This document shows, piece by piece, positions 44,599 through 53,054 of a stretch of 64,000 nt of DNA. The notes below the pieces were generated by a model. It worked only from the letters and a program-made list of their open reading frames with translations, had not been told where the DNA came from and searched no databases. Made by a program: the position numbers and the translations under genes. This stretch comes from DAIDKA01 sp049792815 (GTDB lineage Bacteria > Pseudomonadota > Gammaproteobacteria > Steroidobacterales > Steroidobacteraceae): assembly GCA_049792815.1 (NCBI GenBank), contig JBARBG010000088.1, positions 1-64,000 on the forward strand. Reading direction: 5' to 3'. The number at the start of each line of letters is the position of its first letter. The first letter of the stretch is position 1.

Positions 44599-45429
44599 AT
44601 GAGCCCCGCATGGCTTGAGATCACCGAAGGCAGCCTCCCGCTGGTGCTGAGCATTCCGCATTCTGGAACGCAAATCCCGCAGCAGCTGCAGCCCGGACTG
44701 GTCAGCCCCTTCCTCGCAAGCTGCGACACGGACTGGTGGGTCGAACGCCTCTACGACTTTGCTGCGCCCCTCGGGGCGACCATTGTCCGCACCACCCTCT
44801 CCCGCACCGTCATCGACGTCAATCGCGACCCTTCAGGGCAGTCGCTGTATCCGGGCCAGGCCACGACTGGGCTGTGCCCCGTCACGACCTTCGACGGCAC
44901 CGCGCTGTACGCGCCCGGCGCGCAACCGGATGCCGCGGCCATTGCCAGGCGGGTCCGTGATTATTTCCTGCCTTACCACGCGGCCCTGGAGGCGCAGCTG
45001 GCACGGCTGAAGGCGCGCCATGACGCCATCGTTCTGTGTGACTGCCACGCCATACGCTCGCGGGTTCCGCGGCTGTTCGCAGGCGAGCTGCCGCAGTTCA
45101 ACCTCGGAACCCATGGCGGCGGCAGCTGTGATCGGCAGCTGCGCGAGGCGGTGGCACAGGTGTGCGCCGGCAGCGGTCGCAGCCACGTGGTCGACGGGCG
45201 CTTCAAGGGCGGCTACATCACCCGGCACTTTGGCCGGCCGGCCACGCACATTCACGCCCTGCAGATGGAACTGGCCTGTCGCGGCTACCTGGAGGAACCC
45301 GCAGGCGAACTCACCGCGGACAACTGGCCCGCGCCCTACGACCCGGCACGCGCCAGCGCCCTGCGCGCCACCTTGGCCCTGGTGCTTGCAACCTGCCTCA
45401 GCTTCGCGTCGGTTCAAACACGCGCCTGA
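44599..45429 (+). CDS. hutG: N-formylglutamate deformylase
   Basis: HutG hydrolyses N-formylglutamate to glutamate and formate, the last step of the HutF route. The 276-residue protein has PHSGTQIP, RTVIDVNRDPSGQSLYPG, LCDCHAIRSRVPRLFAG and the C-terminal THIHALQMELACRGYLEE. Together with divergent hutF it forms a two-gene module for the last two steps. The C-terminal tail is hydrophobic and longer than usual. Confidence 0.92.
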   Translation: MSPAWLEITEGSLPLVLSIPHSGTQIPQQLQPGLVSPFLASCDTDWWVERLYDFAAPLGATIVRTTLSRTVIDVNRDPSGQSLYPGQATTGLCPVTTFDGTALYAPGAQPDAAAIARRVRDYFLPYHAALEAQLARLKARHDAIVLCDCHAIRSRVPRLFAGELPQFNLGTHGGGSCDRQLREAVAQVCAGSGRSHVVDGRFKGGYITRHFGRPATHIHALQMELACRGYLEEPAGELTADNWPAPYDPARASALRATLALVLATCLSFASVQTRA

Positions 45430-45480
45430 AGCTGCTAGCCTCGCGCATCTTCATTCAATCGGCACAGGCCGAGGACACAC

Positions 45481-46665
45481 ATGGGCTGGCATCGCCGTCG
45501 ATACTGGGGTCGCCATCTGGAACGCGCCGTGACCATAGCCGATCTGCGCGAGCGCGCGCTGCGGCGCGTGCCGGGATTTGTCTTTGAGTATGTCGAGGGC
45601 GGCGCCGACGACGAATTCGCATTGCGCAACAATCGCGCCGCGTTCGATGCCCTGCAGTTCGTGCCCTCGACACTGGTGAATACGGAACACCGGCACCAGC
45701 GCGTGACGCTGTTCGGCAAGGAGATTGCCTCGCCCCTGATCGTGGGGCCCACCGGTGGCAACGGTGTGCTGCAGCCCCGCGGCGACCGCTCCCTCGCCCG
45801 GGCCGCCGCCGCGGCCGGCCTGCCGTTCTGTTTGAGCACCATGTCCTCGCTGCGGGTGGACGAGGTGCCGAAGCAAGCCGGCGGTCGGCTGTGGATGCAG
45901 TTGTACGTCACGCACAACCGCGAGTCCGCCCTGGACATTGTCGCGCGTGCCGATGCCGCCGGTTACGAAGCCCTGGTGTTCACCACCGACGCGAATGTGT
46001 TCGGGCTGCGCGAATGGGATCGGCGCAACTATGTCCGGCCCGGTGTTCCGACCTGGCGCAATCGGCTGGAGGTGCTGCGGCATCCGAAGTGGGCCTGGGA
46101 CGTGCTGCTGCGCGAGGGCGTACCGCAGCTCGCCAATCTGGCGCCGTTCCTGCCACCCGGCCACGCCAGTGCCATCGGCGGCAGCACCGTGCTGCCCAAG
46201 CTCTTTTCGGCCCGCCTGACCTGGGAAGACGTGGACTGGCTACGCCGTCTGTGGCCGCGCAAGCTCATCATCAAAGGGGTGCTGTCGGTAGAGGATGCCC
46301 GGCGTGCCGCCGATCACGGCTGTGACGGCATTGTTCTGACCAACCACGGTGGCCGGCAGATGGACCATTGCGTGTCCGGCATGGACGTCCTGCCCGAGAT
46401 CGCGCAGGCCGTCGGGCAGCGACTGACCCTCATTGTCGATGGCGGCATCCGTCGCGGAACCGACGTCATCAAGGCGGTGGCCCTGGGCGCGGACGCCGTG
46501 ATACTGGGACGGGCCCCGTTGTATGGCCTGGCGGCGGGCGGTGAGCCCGGCGTGAGGCGCGCGCTGGAGATCCTCACAACGGAAATCGACCGCGCGCTGG
46601 GTCACCTGGGGTGTAACAGCATGAGCGAACTTTCTCCCGCGATCCTGCGGCGGGCGAACGGATGA
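45481..46665 (+). CDS. FMN-dependent alpha-hydroxy-acid dehydrogenase
   Basis: The 394-residue enzyme belongs to the lactate/mandelate dehydrogenase and glycolate oxidase family. It shows FEYVEGGADDEFALRNN, the FMN-binding QLYV and KGVLSVEDA blocks, the catalytic His-Arg pair in LTNHGGRQMD and the phosphate site VDGGIRRGTDVIKAVALGA. It oxidises an L-2-hydroxy acid to the 2-oxo acid. Within the family, loop regions look closer to mandelate-type enzymes (WDRRNYVRPGVPTWRNR), but the substrate is uncertain. The stop overlaps the start of the next gene. Confidence 0.88.
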   Translation: MGWHRRRYWGRHLERAVTIADLRERALRRVPGFVFEYVEGGADDEFALRNNRAAFDALQFVPSTLVNTEHRHQRVTLFGKEIASPLIVGPTGGNGVLQPRGDRSLARAAAAAGLPFCLSTMSSLRVDEVPKQAGGRLWMQLYVTHNRESALDIVARADAAGYEALVFTTDANVFGLREWDRRNYVRPGVPTWRNRLEVLRHPKWAWDVLLREGVPQLANLAPFLPPGHASAIGGSTVLPKLFSARLTWEDVDWLRRLWPRKLIIKGVLSVEDARRAADHGCDGIVLTNHGGRQMDHCVSGMDVLPEIAQAVGQRLTLIVDGGIRRGTDVIKAVALGADAVILGRAPLYGLAAGGEPGVRRALEILTTEIDRALGHLGCNSMSELSPAILRRANG

Positions 46666-47588
46666 TGCCTACCCGGCTGGCGCTGGCGGCAGCGCTGAGT
46701 CTGTCGCTGTGGGCGGCGCCGAGCGTTCCTGCGCAGCCCGCGCCACCTGCAGCCCAAGAAATCAGCGTCGGCGATGCGAAACTGGTGCTGTTGATTCCAC
46801 CGGGGCAGTTTCAGGCCCCGGCTTTGCTCGCCGAATGGGCACAGCGCAGCGCCCGCATCGTCGCCAACTACTACGGCCAGTTTCCGGTGCCAGGGGTACG
46901 CATCGTCCTGATACCGGTAGATGGCGCAAGGGTCGCCGGCGGCACGACCTTCGGGCAGCCGGCGCCGATGATACGGTTGCGCGTCGGCACATCCGTCGAC
47001 GCGGCAGCGCTTGAGAATGACTGGGTCCTGGTGCACGAAATGACGCACCTGGCGCTCCCGGACGTCGGCGACGATCACGCCTGGCTGGCCGAGGGCCTCG
47101 CGGTCTATATCGAGGGCGTGGCGCGGGTTCAGTCCGGCAATCGCACCATCGAGGATGTGTTCGAAGAGGAGCAGCGTTCCATGCCGCGCGGCCTGCCCAG
47201 CGCGGATGATCCGGGGCTGGATCACGATCATTCCTGGGGCCGCACCTACTGGGGCGGTGCCATGTTCTGCCTGCTGGCGGATGTCAGGATCCGCCAGCGC
47301 ACCCACAATCGCGCAGGGCTTCAGGACGCCATGAAGGCCGTGCTGCGCGCCAGCGGCGGCCTGCCCGCAAACTGGGCTATCAGCAAAGTGTTTGCCACGG
47401 CCGATGCGGCGGTGGGCGTACCGGTCATGACTGAATTGTATGCGCAGATGAAGGACAAGCCCTTCGCGCCGGATCTGCCCGCCCTGTGGCGCAGTCTTGG
47501 CGTCGAGGCGGATGGCAGCACGGTGCGGATCAGCGATCAGGCGCCCCTGGCGGCCATCCGCAAGGCCATCTTCACCTCACCGCGGTGA
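46662..47588 (+). CDS. Exported putative zinc metallopeptidase (HExxH gluzincin type)
   Basis: The 308-residue protein has a signal peptide (ALSLSLWAAPSVPAQ) and a zinc motif HEMTHLALP with a downstream Glu in WLAEGLAVYIEG, the layout of gluzincin peptidases such as M1/M61-like proteins. A motif GRTYWGGAMFCLLADV follows as in aminopeptidase-like families. Function and substrate are unknown. It starts at ATG 46662, overlapping the hydroxy-acid dehydrogenase stop, and its last 17 bases overlap the end of the convergent DUF2063 gene. Confidence 0.8.
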   Translation: MMPTRLALAAALSLSLWAAPSVPAQPAPPAAQEISVGDAKLVLLIPPGQFQAPALLAEWAQRSARIVANYYGQFPVPGVRIVLIPVDGARVAGGTTFGQPAPMIRLRVGTSVDAAALENDWVLVHEMTHLALPDVGDDHAWLAEGLAVYIEGVARVQSGNRTIEDVFEEEQRSMPRGLPSADDPGLDHDHSWGRTYWGGAMFCLLADVRIRQRTHNRAGLQDAMKAVLRASGGLPANWAISKVFATADAAVGVPVMTELYAQMKDKPFAPDLPALWRSLGVEADGSTVRISDQAPLAAIRKAIFTSPR

Positions 47589-48324
47589 CCAGCCCGTCGC
47601 TGAACCAGCGATGCAGCAGGGTGGCGGCGCGCGCGGCTCCATCGAGCTGCTCACACAGCGCACCAAAGCGCTGACCGGCCCGCGCGGCATCCAGCGCACG
47701 CGCGTCCAGCTGCGACAGGCGCCGGTAATAAACGGCGAGTTCGCGTCGCCACACCAGCCATTGCTGCGGGCAGGTGGTCCGCCAGCGACTGGGGCGTGAG
47801 TCTCCCGCGCAAGCGAAACGCCACCAGTGAACGCAATTGCTGGTCACGCCCAGACGCCGCAGGCTCGGGGAGAATTCGAACTGCAGTTGGGCCCAATCCG
47901 CCGGCGCCACCGCGGTAAGACTCGCCGCTTCAAGGGCAGGCTGATCCGCCGCGTCGAAGGCGCCGGCGACGGCCCACTCGAATCTTGCCAGATCCGCGCT
48001 GCCACTCGCCCGTGGCCCGGTGAGTTGCGCGGCCAGCCATTGCGGCAATTCCTCACCATAGGCACGCGCCGAACGGAAGCGGCTGGGGTGTTGCCGGGCG
48101 AAGCCACTGACCAGGGCAGCGAAGCGTTTCGCGCCCAGCGCCGCCTGCACGGCCGGATAGGTCTCGCCCAGTACTTCGACCAGGCGCAGCGCATACGCGC
48201 CGCAGTAGACGCCCAGGCGCAGCGCCGTCGGAGATCGCGCATCGCCCTGGATCTCCTGGGCAATCGCCGGGTCAGCACGCAGCACATGGGCCTGGAACGA
48301 CTCCTGAAGGTGCGACAGTTTCAT
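47572..48324 (-). CDS. DUF2063 protein, bufferin/oxazolin maturation partner (BufC/HvfC-like)
   Basis: The 250-residue protein starts MKLSHLQESFQAHVL and has a conserved block GVYCGAYALRLVEVLGETYP and FARQHPSRFRSARAYGEELP, as in DUF2063 (putative DNA-binding domain) proteins. In methanobactin-, Hvf- and bufferin-type clusters such a protein partners the DUF692 enzyme and probably helps recognise the precursor peptide. Its ATG follows the DUF692 stop directly, without a gap, which supports joint translation. The role given is by family and context, not by motif chemistry. Confidence 0.85.
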   Translation of the reverse strand: MKLSHLQESFQAHVLRADPAIAQEIQGDARSPTALRLGVYCGAYALRLVEVLGETYPAVQAALGAKRFAALVSGFARQHPSRFRSARAYGEELPQWLAAQLTGPRASGSADLARFEWAVAGAFDAADQPALEAASLTAVAPADWAQLQFEFSPSLRRLGVTSNCVHWWRFACAGDSRPSRWRTTCPQQWLVWRRELAVYYRRLSQLDARALDAARAGQRFGALCEQLDGAARAATLLHRWFSDGLVTAVR

Positions 48325-49146
48325 TTAGGCCGCCCGCACCGCAGGATCCGCAGCGAGCGCTCGCGCGTGCTCGAGTTCCGCCAGCAGGTCCGCCAGCGGC
48401 GGAATATTCCCGTCGCGTTCAATCATGGTCGGAACCGCACCCAGACGCTGCGTGGCATGGCGATACAGCGCCCAGACCGGCTCGGCTACGTCGCTGTCGT
48501 GGGTGTCGATGAGCAAATCCCCCTGATGGCTGTGACCTGCCAGGTGTAGCTGCCGCACCCGTGTTGCCGGCATTGCATCGAGGAACAGGCGCGCATCGAA
48601 GCCGTGGTTGACGCTGCTGACATGGATATTGTTGACATCCAGCAGCAGGTCGCAGTCGGCTTCCGCGGTCAGTGCCGTGATGAACTCCCACTCCGTCATT
48701 TCCGATGAGCGGTAGGTGACGTAACTGGAGACATTCTCGATGAGGATGCGCTGTTCCAGGAAATCCTGGACCTGGCGGATGCGCGCACTGACATGGCGCA
48801 GTGCTTCGGACGTATACGGCAGAGGCATCAGGTCATGAAGGTTGAGCCCGCCCACGCCGGTCCAGCACAGGTGATCGGAAATCCACCCCGGCTGCACCCG
48901 CCGGGCCAGGCCCTTGAGCTGCGCCAGGTAGGCAAAATCCAGCCGCGCCGTGCTGCCGATGGACAGCGAGACCCCATGCATGACCAGTGGATACAGCTCG
49001 CGAATGCGATCCAGATAGTGCAGCGGCTTGCCGCCCGGGACCAGATAGTTTTCGCTGATGATCTCCAGCCAGTCCAGATGCGGCCGGGTCTCAAGCACTG
49101 CAGCGTAGTGCTGCGGTCGCAGCCCCAGCCCGAATCCCCGAATCAT
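48325..49146 (-). CDS. DUF692 multinuclear iron oxygenase (BufB/HvfB/MbnB-like)
   Basis: A 273-residue TIM-barrel enzyme of DUF692. Conserved metal-binding and core blocks are GFGLGLRPQHYAAVLE, DWLEIISENYLV, VMHGVSLSIGS, ISDHLCWTGV, IENVSSYVTY, LLDVNNIHVSS, LHLAGHSHQGD and DTHDSDV. Characterised relatives MbnB and HvfB rebuild Cys residues of a precursor peptide into oxazolone/thioamide groups. The substrate here should be the Cys-rich peptide encoded 65 bases upstream. ATG 49146 is chosen; a GTG at 49155 would add three residues. Confidence 0.93.
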   Translation of the reverse strand: MIRGFGLGLRPQHYAAVLETRPHLDWLEIISENYLVPGGKPLHYLDRIRELYPLVMHGVSLSIGSTARLDFAYLAQLKGLARRVQPGWISDHLCWTGVGGLNLHDLMPLPYTSEALRHVSARIRQVQDFLEQRILIENVSSYVTYRSSEMTEWEFITALTAEADCDLLLDVNNIHVSSVNHGFDARLFLDAMPATRVRQLHLAGHSHQGDLLIDTHDSDVAEPVWALYRHATQRLGAVPTMIERDGNIPPLADLLAELEHARALAADPAVRAA

Positions 49147-49211
49147 GTTGCTCACTTGAGGCGCAGGCAGCGGCCACGCAATGCGTGGCCGCCCCGCACG
49201 AGGCGTTCGCC

Positions 49212-49469
49212 TCAGCCGCTCTTGGCCTTGGCCTTCGCGGCGGCGCAGTCGGTCTTGGACATCTCAACAAACCCCTTACCCTTGCAGGAGTTCATGCCCT
49301 TGCAGGAGTTCTTCGCGGACTTGCAGGAGGACATGCCCTTGCAGGCATTCACGCCCGTGCACTTCACCTTCGCTTCATCGGCGCTCGCGGTGGTGACCGA
49401 CAGGCTTGCAAACAGCAGCGCAGCCGCCGTTGCCATCGCCACGCCACCGGCTCTCGTTGTCGACTTCAT
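49212..49469 (-). CDS. Cys-rich exported precursor peptide, bufferin-type metallophore (BufA2-like)
   Basis: The 85-residue peptide has a clear signal peptide (ATAAALLFASLSVTTASA) cut before DEAKVK, then a mature part of about 54 residues with six Cys. The central section is an internal duplication: NACKGMSSCK followed by NSCKGMNSCKGKG. The tail is Lys/Ala-rich. This pattern matches the second class of bufferin precursors as I recall it. The DUF692 enzyme and its partner next door would modify some Cys, giving a periplasmic metal-binding peptide, probably for copper. The ribosome binding site AAGGAGAG is strong, as expected for an abundant product. Which Cys are modified cannot be read from the sequence. 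Confidence 0.87.
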   Translation of the reverse strand: MKSTTRAGGVAMATAAALLFASLSVTTASADEAKVKCTGVNACKGMSSCKSAKNSCKGMNSCKGKGFVEMSKTDCAAAKAKAKSG

Positions 49470-49655
49470 CTTGCTCTCTCCTTGAATGGGACGGATGTGG
49501 GATTATCGCTAAAAAAGACCGGGGTTGTGGCGGATCTATTGCAGCAGAACACAGCGCAGCGCATCCGGCTATGATCCAGCTTGGGCATGCGCAATATTCC
49601 CCCCGAAGACCCGGTCCCCTTAAGCGACACCCTTAAACCGGGTGCCGGCGGGGCC

Positions 49656-50159
49656 ATGGCGCTGGACCGTCTGTTTGCAACCCTGCGGCCCGAGTTGCTG
49701 CGGTTTGCCTGGTGGCTGGCCCGCGATCGTGCGGTTGCGGAAGATGTGGTTCAGGAGGCCCTGCTTCGGGCCTGGCGCTCCCGGGATGCGTTGAAGGACC
49801 CGGCGGCGGCCCGCGGCTGGCTGCTGACCATTGTCCGCCGGGAACATGCCCGCCTCTATGAGCGCAAGCGCCTGGAGATTACGGACTTGGATGAAGTCAT
49901 TGCAGCCGAAGACAGCCAGCTCGCCACGGAGGGTGAGGAGCTGGTGGGACTGCGCCTGGCGATCACGCAGCTGCCGGAGGAGTATCGCGTGCCGCTGGTG
50001 ATGCAGGTCCTGGGCGGCTTCACGACCGATGAAATTGCCCGGGAGCTGACCCTGTCGACTGCGGCGGTGCTGACCCGGCTGTTCCGGGCGCGCAACCGCC
50101 TGCGCCGTATCTATGGATTGACGCCCGCCACGGATGGAATGGATGAGCCCGCACTATGA
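49656..50159 (+). CDS. ECF-family RNA polymerase sigma factor
   Basis: A group 4 sigma factor. Region 2 is LRPELLRFAWWLARDRAVAEDVVQEALLRAWRSRD in position (core of the region, residues about 10-45), and region 4 reads LPEEYRVPLVMQVLGGFTTD with the helix-turn-helix after it. ATG 49656 gives a typical 167-residue ECF factor; ATG 49587 would add 23 residues that look like leader sequence. It stands back-to-back with the bufferin-type operon (about 190 bases between starts) and is coupled to its anti-sigma gene (ATGA). By analogy with bufferin clusters elsewhere it probably activates both itself and the peptide operon. Confidence 0.9.
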   Translation: MALDRLFATLRPELLRFAWWLARDRAVAEDVVQEALLRAWRSRDALKDPAAARGWLLTIVRREHARLYERKRLEITDLDEVIAAEDSQLATEGEELVGLRLAITQLPEEYRVPLVMQVLGGFTTDEIARELTLSTAAVLTRLFRARNRLRRIYGLTPATDGMDEPAL

Positions 50160-50863
50160 CCCATGAAGAAGCGCGTCTGCTGCTTGGCGCAGTGCCCGAT
50201 GAGATCGGCCCGCCCCTGGCCGAGCATCTGGCCGAGTGTCCGGAATGCGCCCAATTCCAGCAGCAGATGCAGCGCATGAACCAGGATCTGGTGCGCCTGT
50301 TCAGCGCGCCGCTGCCGCCACGCGCTGACATCCGGGTTCTGACACTGCCGGTGGTGCCCCGCGCCCGGCCAAAACCGGCATCCGGCTTCCCACGCCTCAT
50401 GGCGCTCGCCGCCAGCGTCCTGCTGTCCGTCGGCCTCGGTGTGATGTTCTGGACGCTGCGACCGCAGCCCAGCCTCGCCGCAGGAGTTCTGGGTCATGTG
50501 GAGCAGGAGTCGGGCAGCTGGTCCGAAATGGCCCCGGTGACGGCGGCGGCGACCGACAAAGTGCTGGCCGGGGCCGGCGTCACGCTGGACCCGGCCGACA
50601 CGACGGTCACCTATGCCCGCATCTGCCTCTTCAATGGCCATTGGGTGCCGCACCTCGTGGTGCGCACCGCGAACGGACCCGTCACGCTCATAGTGCTGCG
50701 CCAGGAGCACGTCAACGCCCGACTGGCCTTCCGCCAGAACGGCTACTCCGGCGTGCTCGTTCCTGATCCCGCCGGCGGCACCCTGGCAGTCATTGCCCAG
50801 GGTGAGCCGAATATGGATGATTTGATGCGCGCCCTCGGCCCGCATCTGCACTGGACTCCCTAA
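50156..50863 (+). CDS. Zinc-binding transmembrane anti-sigma factor (DUF3379-like)
   Basis: The 235-residue protein has an N-terminal anti-sigma zinc motif (EHLAECPECAQF, H-x3-C-x2-C). One transmembrane helix (LMALAASVLLSVGLGVMFW, about residues 82-100) and a periplasmic domain of about 130 residues follow. This is the layout of DUF3379-type anti-sigma factors. It would hold the ECF factor at the membrane until an envelope or metal signal is sensed. A single Cys in the periplasmic part (YARICLFNG) is a candidate metal or redox sensor residue; that is inference. Confidence 0.88.
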   Translation: MTHEEARLLLGAVPDEIGPPLAEHLAECPECAQFQQQMQRMNQDLVRLFSAPLPPRADIRVLTLPVVPRARPKPASGFPRLMALAASVLLSVGLGVMFWTLRPQPSLAAGVLGHVEQESGSWSEMAPVTAAATDKVLAGAGVTLDPADTTVTYARICLFNGHWVPHLVVRTANGPVTLIVLRQEHVNARLAFRQNGYSGVLVPDPAGGTLAVIAQGEPNMDDLMRALGPHLHWTP

Positions 50864-50868
50864 GCCGC

Positions 50869-52119
50869 ATGCCGCTCCTGACGCTGATTTTCCTGCTGGC
50901 CGTCGTGGCCGGCACTGCCACCCGGTTGTGGCTGGCCCAGCGGCAGATCGCCACCGTGACCCGACATCGCGGCGAAGTGCCCGCGCCTTTTGCCCAAAGC
51001 ATCTCGCCGGCCGATCATCACAAGGCGGCCGACTATGCCGTGGCCCGCACCCGTCTCGGCCGCCTCGACACCGTGATTGACGCGCTGGTGCTGCTGGGGC
51101 TGACTCTGGGCGGCGGCATCGATGGCCTCGATCGGCTCTGGATGCGAATACCCGTGAGCGAACCCTGGCGTGGCGCGCTCGTGATCCTGAGCGTGCTGCT
51201 GGTCATGGCGCTGATCGGTCTGCCGCTTTCGCTTTGGAGCACCTTCAGGCTCGAGGCCCGCTTCGGCTTCAATCGCACCACGCTCGCGCTGTTCTTCATG
51301 GATCGACTCAAGGGCCTGATGCTCGGTGCGCTCATCGGCGCACCGCTGCTGCTGGCGGCGCTGGAGCTGATGCGCCGTACCGGGGCGCTGTGGTGGGTGT
51401 ATGTCTGGGCGCTGTGGCTTGCCGTATCACTGCTGCTGACCTGGGCGTATCCGACACTCATCGCACCGCTCTTCAATCGCTTCAGCCCCTTGAGCGATGA
51501 GTCGCTGCGCACGCGCATCGAGGCCCTGCTGCAGCGCTGCGGCTTCGCCTCCCGCGGCGTGTTCGTGATCGACGGTTCGCGCCGCTCGGCCCATGGCAAT
51601 GCGTATTTCACGGGTGTGGGCCGCAACAAGCGCATTGTGTTCTTCGACACCCTGATCAGCACCCTGGATCCGGCCGAGATCGAGGCGGTGCTGGCTCATG
51701 AGCTGGGTCATTTCAAACTGCACCACATTCGCCGCCGCCTGATCGTCTCGGCAGTGCTGGCACTGGTGGGCCTGGCGCTGCTGGGGTGGCTGGCGACGCG
51801 CGCCTGGTTTTATCAGGGGCTGGGACTGGCGGGCGCGTCCAACTACGGTGCGCTGGTGCTCTTCATGCTGGTGACACCGGTGTTCACCTTCTTCGTGACA
51901 CCGCTGGCGGCGCACTGGTCGCGGCGCGACGAATACGCCGCCGATGCCTTCGCCGCGCAGCACACACCCGCCGCAGCGCTGATTGCCGCGCTGGTAATAC
52001 TGTACCGCGACAATGCGACCACGCTCACGCCGGACGGCGTGCACTCGCAGTTCTACGATTCGCATCCCCCGGCCCTGGCGCGCATCGCGCGGCTGCGCGA
52101 AATCGCACCCCGACATTAG
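50869..52119 (+). CDS. M48 family integral-membrane zinc metalloprotease (Ste24-like)
   Basis: The 416-residue protein has several membrane helices and the zinc motif HELGH at residues 277-281. The third ligand lies in RRDEYAADAFAA further on, and SHPPALARI stands near the C-terminus. These are the Ste24/CAAX-protease and HtpX-type M48 features. It begins 5 bases after the anti-sigma stop, so it is likely in the sigma operon. A role in membrane quality control or in cleaving the anti-sigma factor is possible but not shown. Its last 4 bases overlap the convergent DUF1905 gene. Confidence 0.9.
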   Translation: MPLLTLIFLLAVVAGTATRLWLAQRQIATVTRHRGEVPAPFAQSISPADHHKAADYAVARTRLGRLDTVIDALVLLGLTLGGGIDGLDRLWMRIPVSEPWRGALVILSVLLVMALIGLPLSLWSTFRLEARFGFNRTTLALFFMDRLKGLMLGALIGAPLLLAALELMRRTGALWWVYVWALWLAVSLLLTWAYPTLIAPLFNRFSPLSDESLRTRIEALLQRCGFASRGVFVIDGSRRSAHGNAYFTGVGRNKRIVFFDTLISTLDPAEIEAVLAHELGHFKLHHIRRRLIVSAVLALVGLALLGWLATRAWFYQGLGLAGASNYGALVLFMLVTPVFTFFVTPLAAHWSRRDEYAADAFAAQHTPAAALIAALVILYRDNATTLTPDGVHSQFYDSHPPALARIARLREIAPRH

Positions 52120-52661
52120 GTCGCGGCCTTGGGAGCGCTCAAGGCTTTGCTATAGAACCCGGAGCGATCAAAGCAGCACACGCGGCGTTTGCCGGCTGCG
52201 AGCATCGAACAGGCGTTGGCGATGCGGCGTGCGCGCGTCTGCGGCTGCTTCGCGGAGGTGATCCAGTGAATCCAGTCCCGGCGCGCCACGGGGGTGAGCG
52301 TCGACCAGACGGTCAGCGCCTTGGGCGCGGCGGCAAGCGCCTGGCGCAGATCCGCCGGCGTTTTCGCTTCGGGTTCCATCAGGGTCGGCGCAATCTCGAG
52401 GCTGACAACAGCGCCCGCGGCAGCGCCCGCCGACTCGCGCAGCTGACGGCTGACCTTGAACCAATGGCTCTTTTGGCCGTCGGGCTGGAGCGTTGTCCGG
52501 AAAGCAATGCCGTTGAGTGTGCCTGCGACAGTTCTCGGGCCGCGCGAGGGAAGCTTCGCGCTGGCGGCCTTGGGAAGGGTGACGAAGGTCCACGAGGCGG
52601 CCCGCGTCTTCACCTGCGGCTGCAGCAGCTTCGCTTTGAAACGGATCGTTGGCGACACCAC
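52116..52661 (-). CDS. DUF1905 / YdeI-OmpD-associated family protein
   Basis: The 181-residue protein has an N-terminal beta-barrel-like DUF1905 domain (FKAKLLQPQ, ASWTFVTLPK, VAGTLNGIAFRTTLQPDG) and a C-terminal helical YdeI-type domain (ARRDWIHWITSAKQPQTRARRI). Function is unknown; these are small soluble proteins. The apparent start is one of two adjacent GTG codons at 52661 and 52658, with no strong ribosome binding site, so the N-terminus is uncertain. Confidence 0.8.
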   Translation of the reverse strand: MVSPTIRFKAKLLQPQVKTRAASWTFVTLPKAASAKLPSRGPRTVAGTLNGIAFRTTLQPDGQKSHWFKVSRQLRESAGAAAGAVVSLEIAPTLMEPEAKTPADLRQALAAAPKALTVWSTLTPVARRDWIHWITSAKQPQTRARRIANACSMLAAGKRRVCCFDRSGFYSKALSAPKAAT

Positions 52662-52677
52662 AACAGTTTCCGGGACC

Positions 52678-53037
52678 TCATTGCTTGAAATGCTTCTGCA
52701 TTTGCTCGCCGAGCTGCTTGATCTGCGCCCCCTTCGCCGAGAGAATCTGGCTGCAGCGCATCGCCTCGCTGCTGTAGTCGGACGCCGTCATCTTGTCGAT
52801 CTGCTCGGCCAGCAGCTTCTGGATCTCGAGGCTCGGCGCGCGGCCGTCGAGTCGGCCCATGTAGTACAACACCAGCAAGGTTCCCGTGGACTTCTGGTGC
52901 GAGTCAGGCGCTTCGGCCAGGTGCATGCCGACGGCCACACAGCGTATGTCCGCAAGGTTGTCGGCATCCTGCGCGAGCCCCGAAACCGGCACCACCGCCA
53001 CAGCGGCCAACATCACGGACAGCCAGATCTTTCTCAT
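52678..53037 (-). CDS. Small secreted protein of unknown function
   Basis: A 119-residue product with a signal peptide (SVMLAAVAVVPVSGLAQ) and a mainly helical mature part holding two Cys (DIRCVAVG, AMRCSQIL) that could form a disulfide. The layout recalls periplasmic helical proteins of the HdeA kind, but I see no diagnostic motif. It starts 17 bases after the stop of the large esterase-fusion gene and may be the last-but-one gene of that minus-strand run. Confidence 0.6.
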   Translation of the reverse strand: MRKIWLSVMLAAVAVVPVSGLAQDADNLADIRCVAVGMHLAEAPDSHQKSTGTLLVLYYMGRLDGRAPSLEIQKLLAEQIDKMTASDYSSEAMRCSQILSAKGAQIKQLGEQMQKHFKQ

Positions 53038-53054
53038 TGCTTCCCTTGCGCAAG

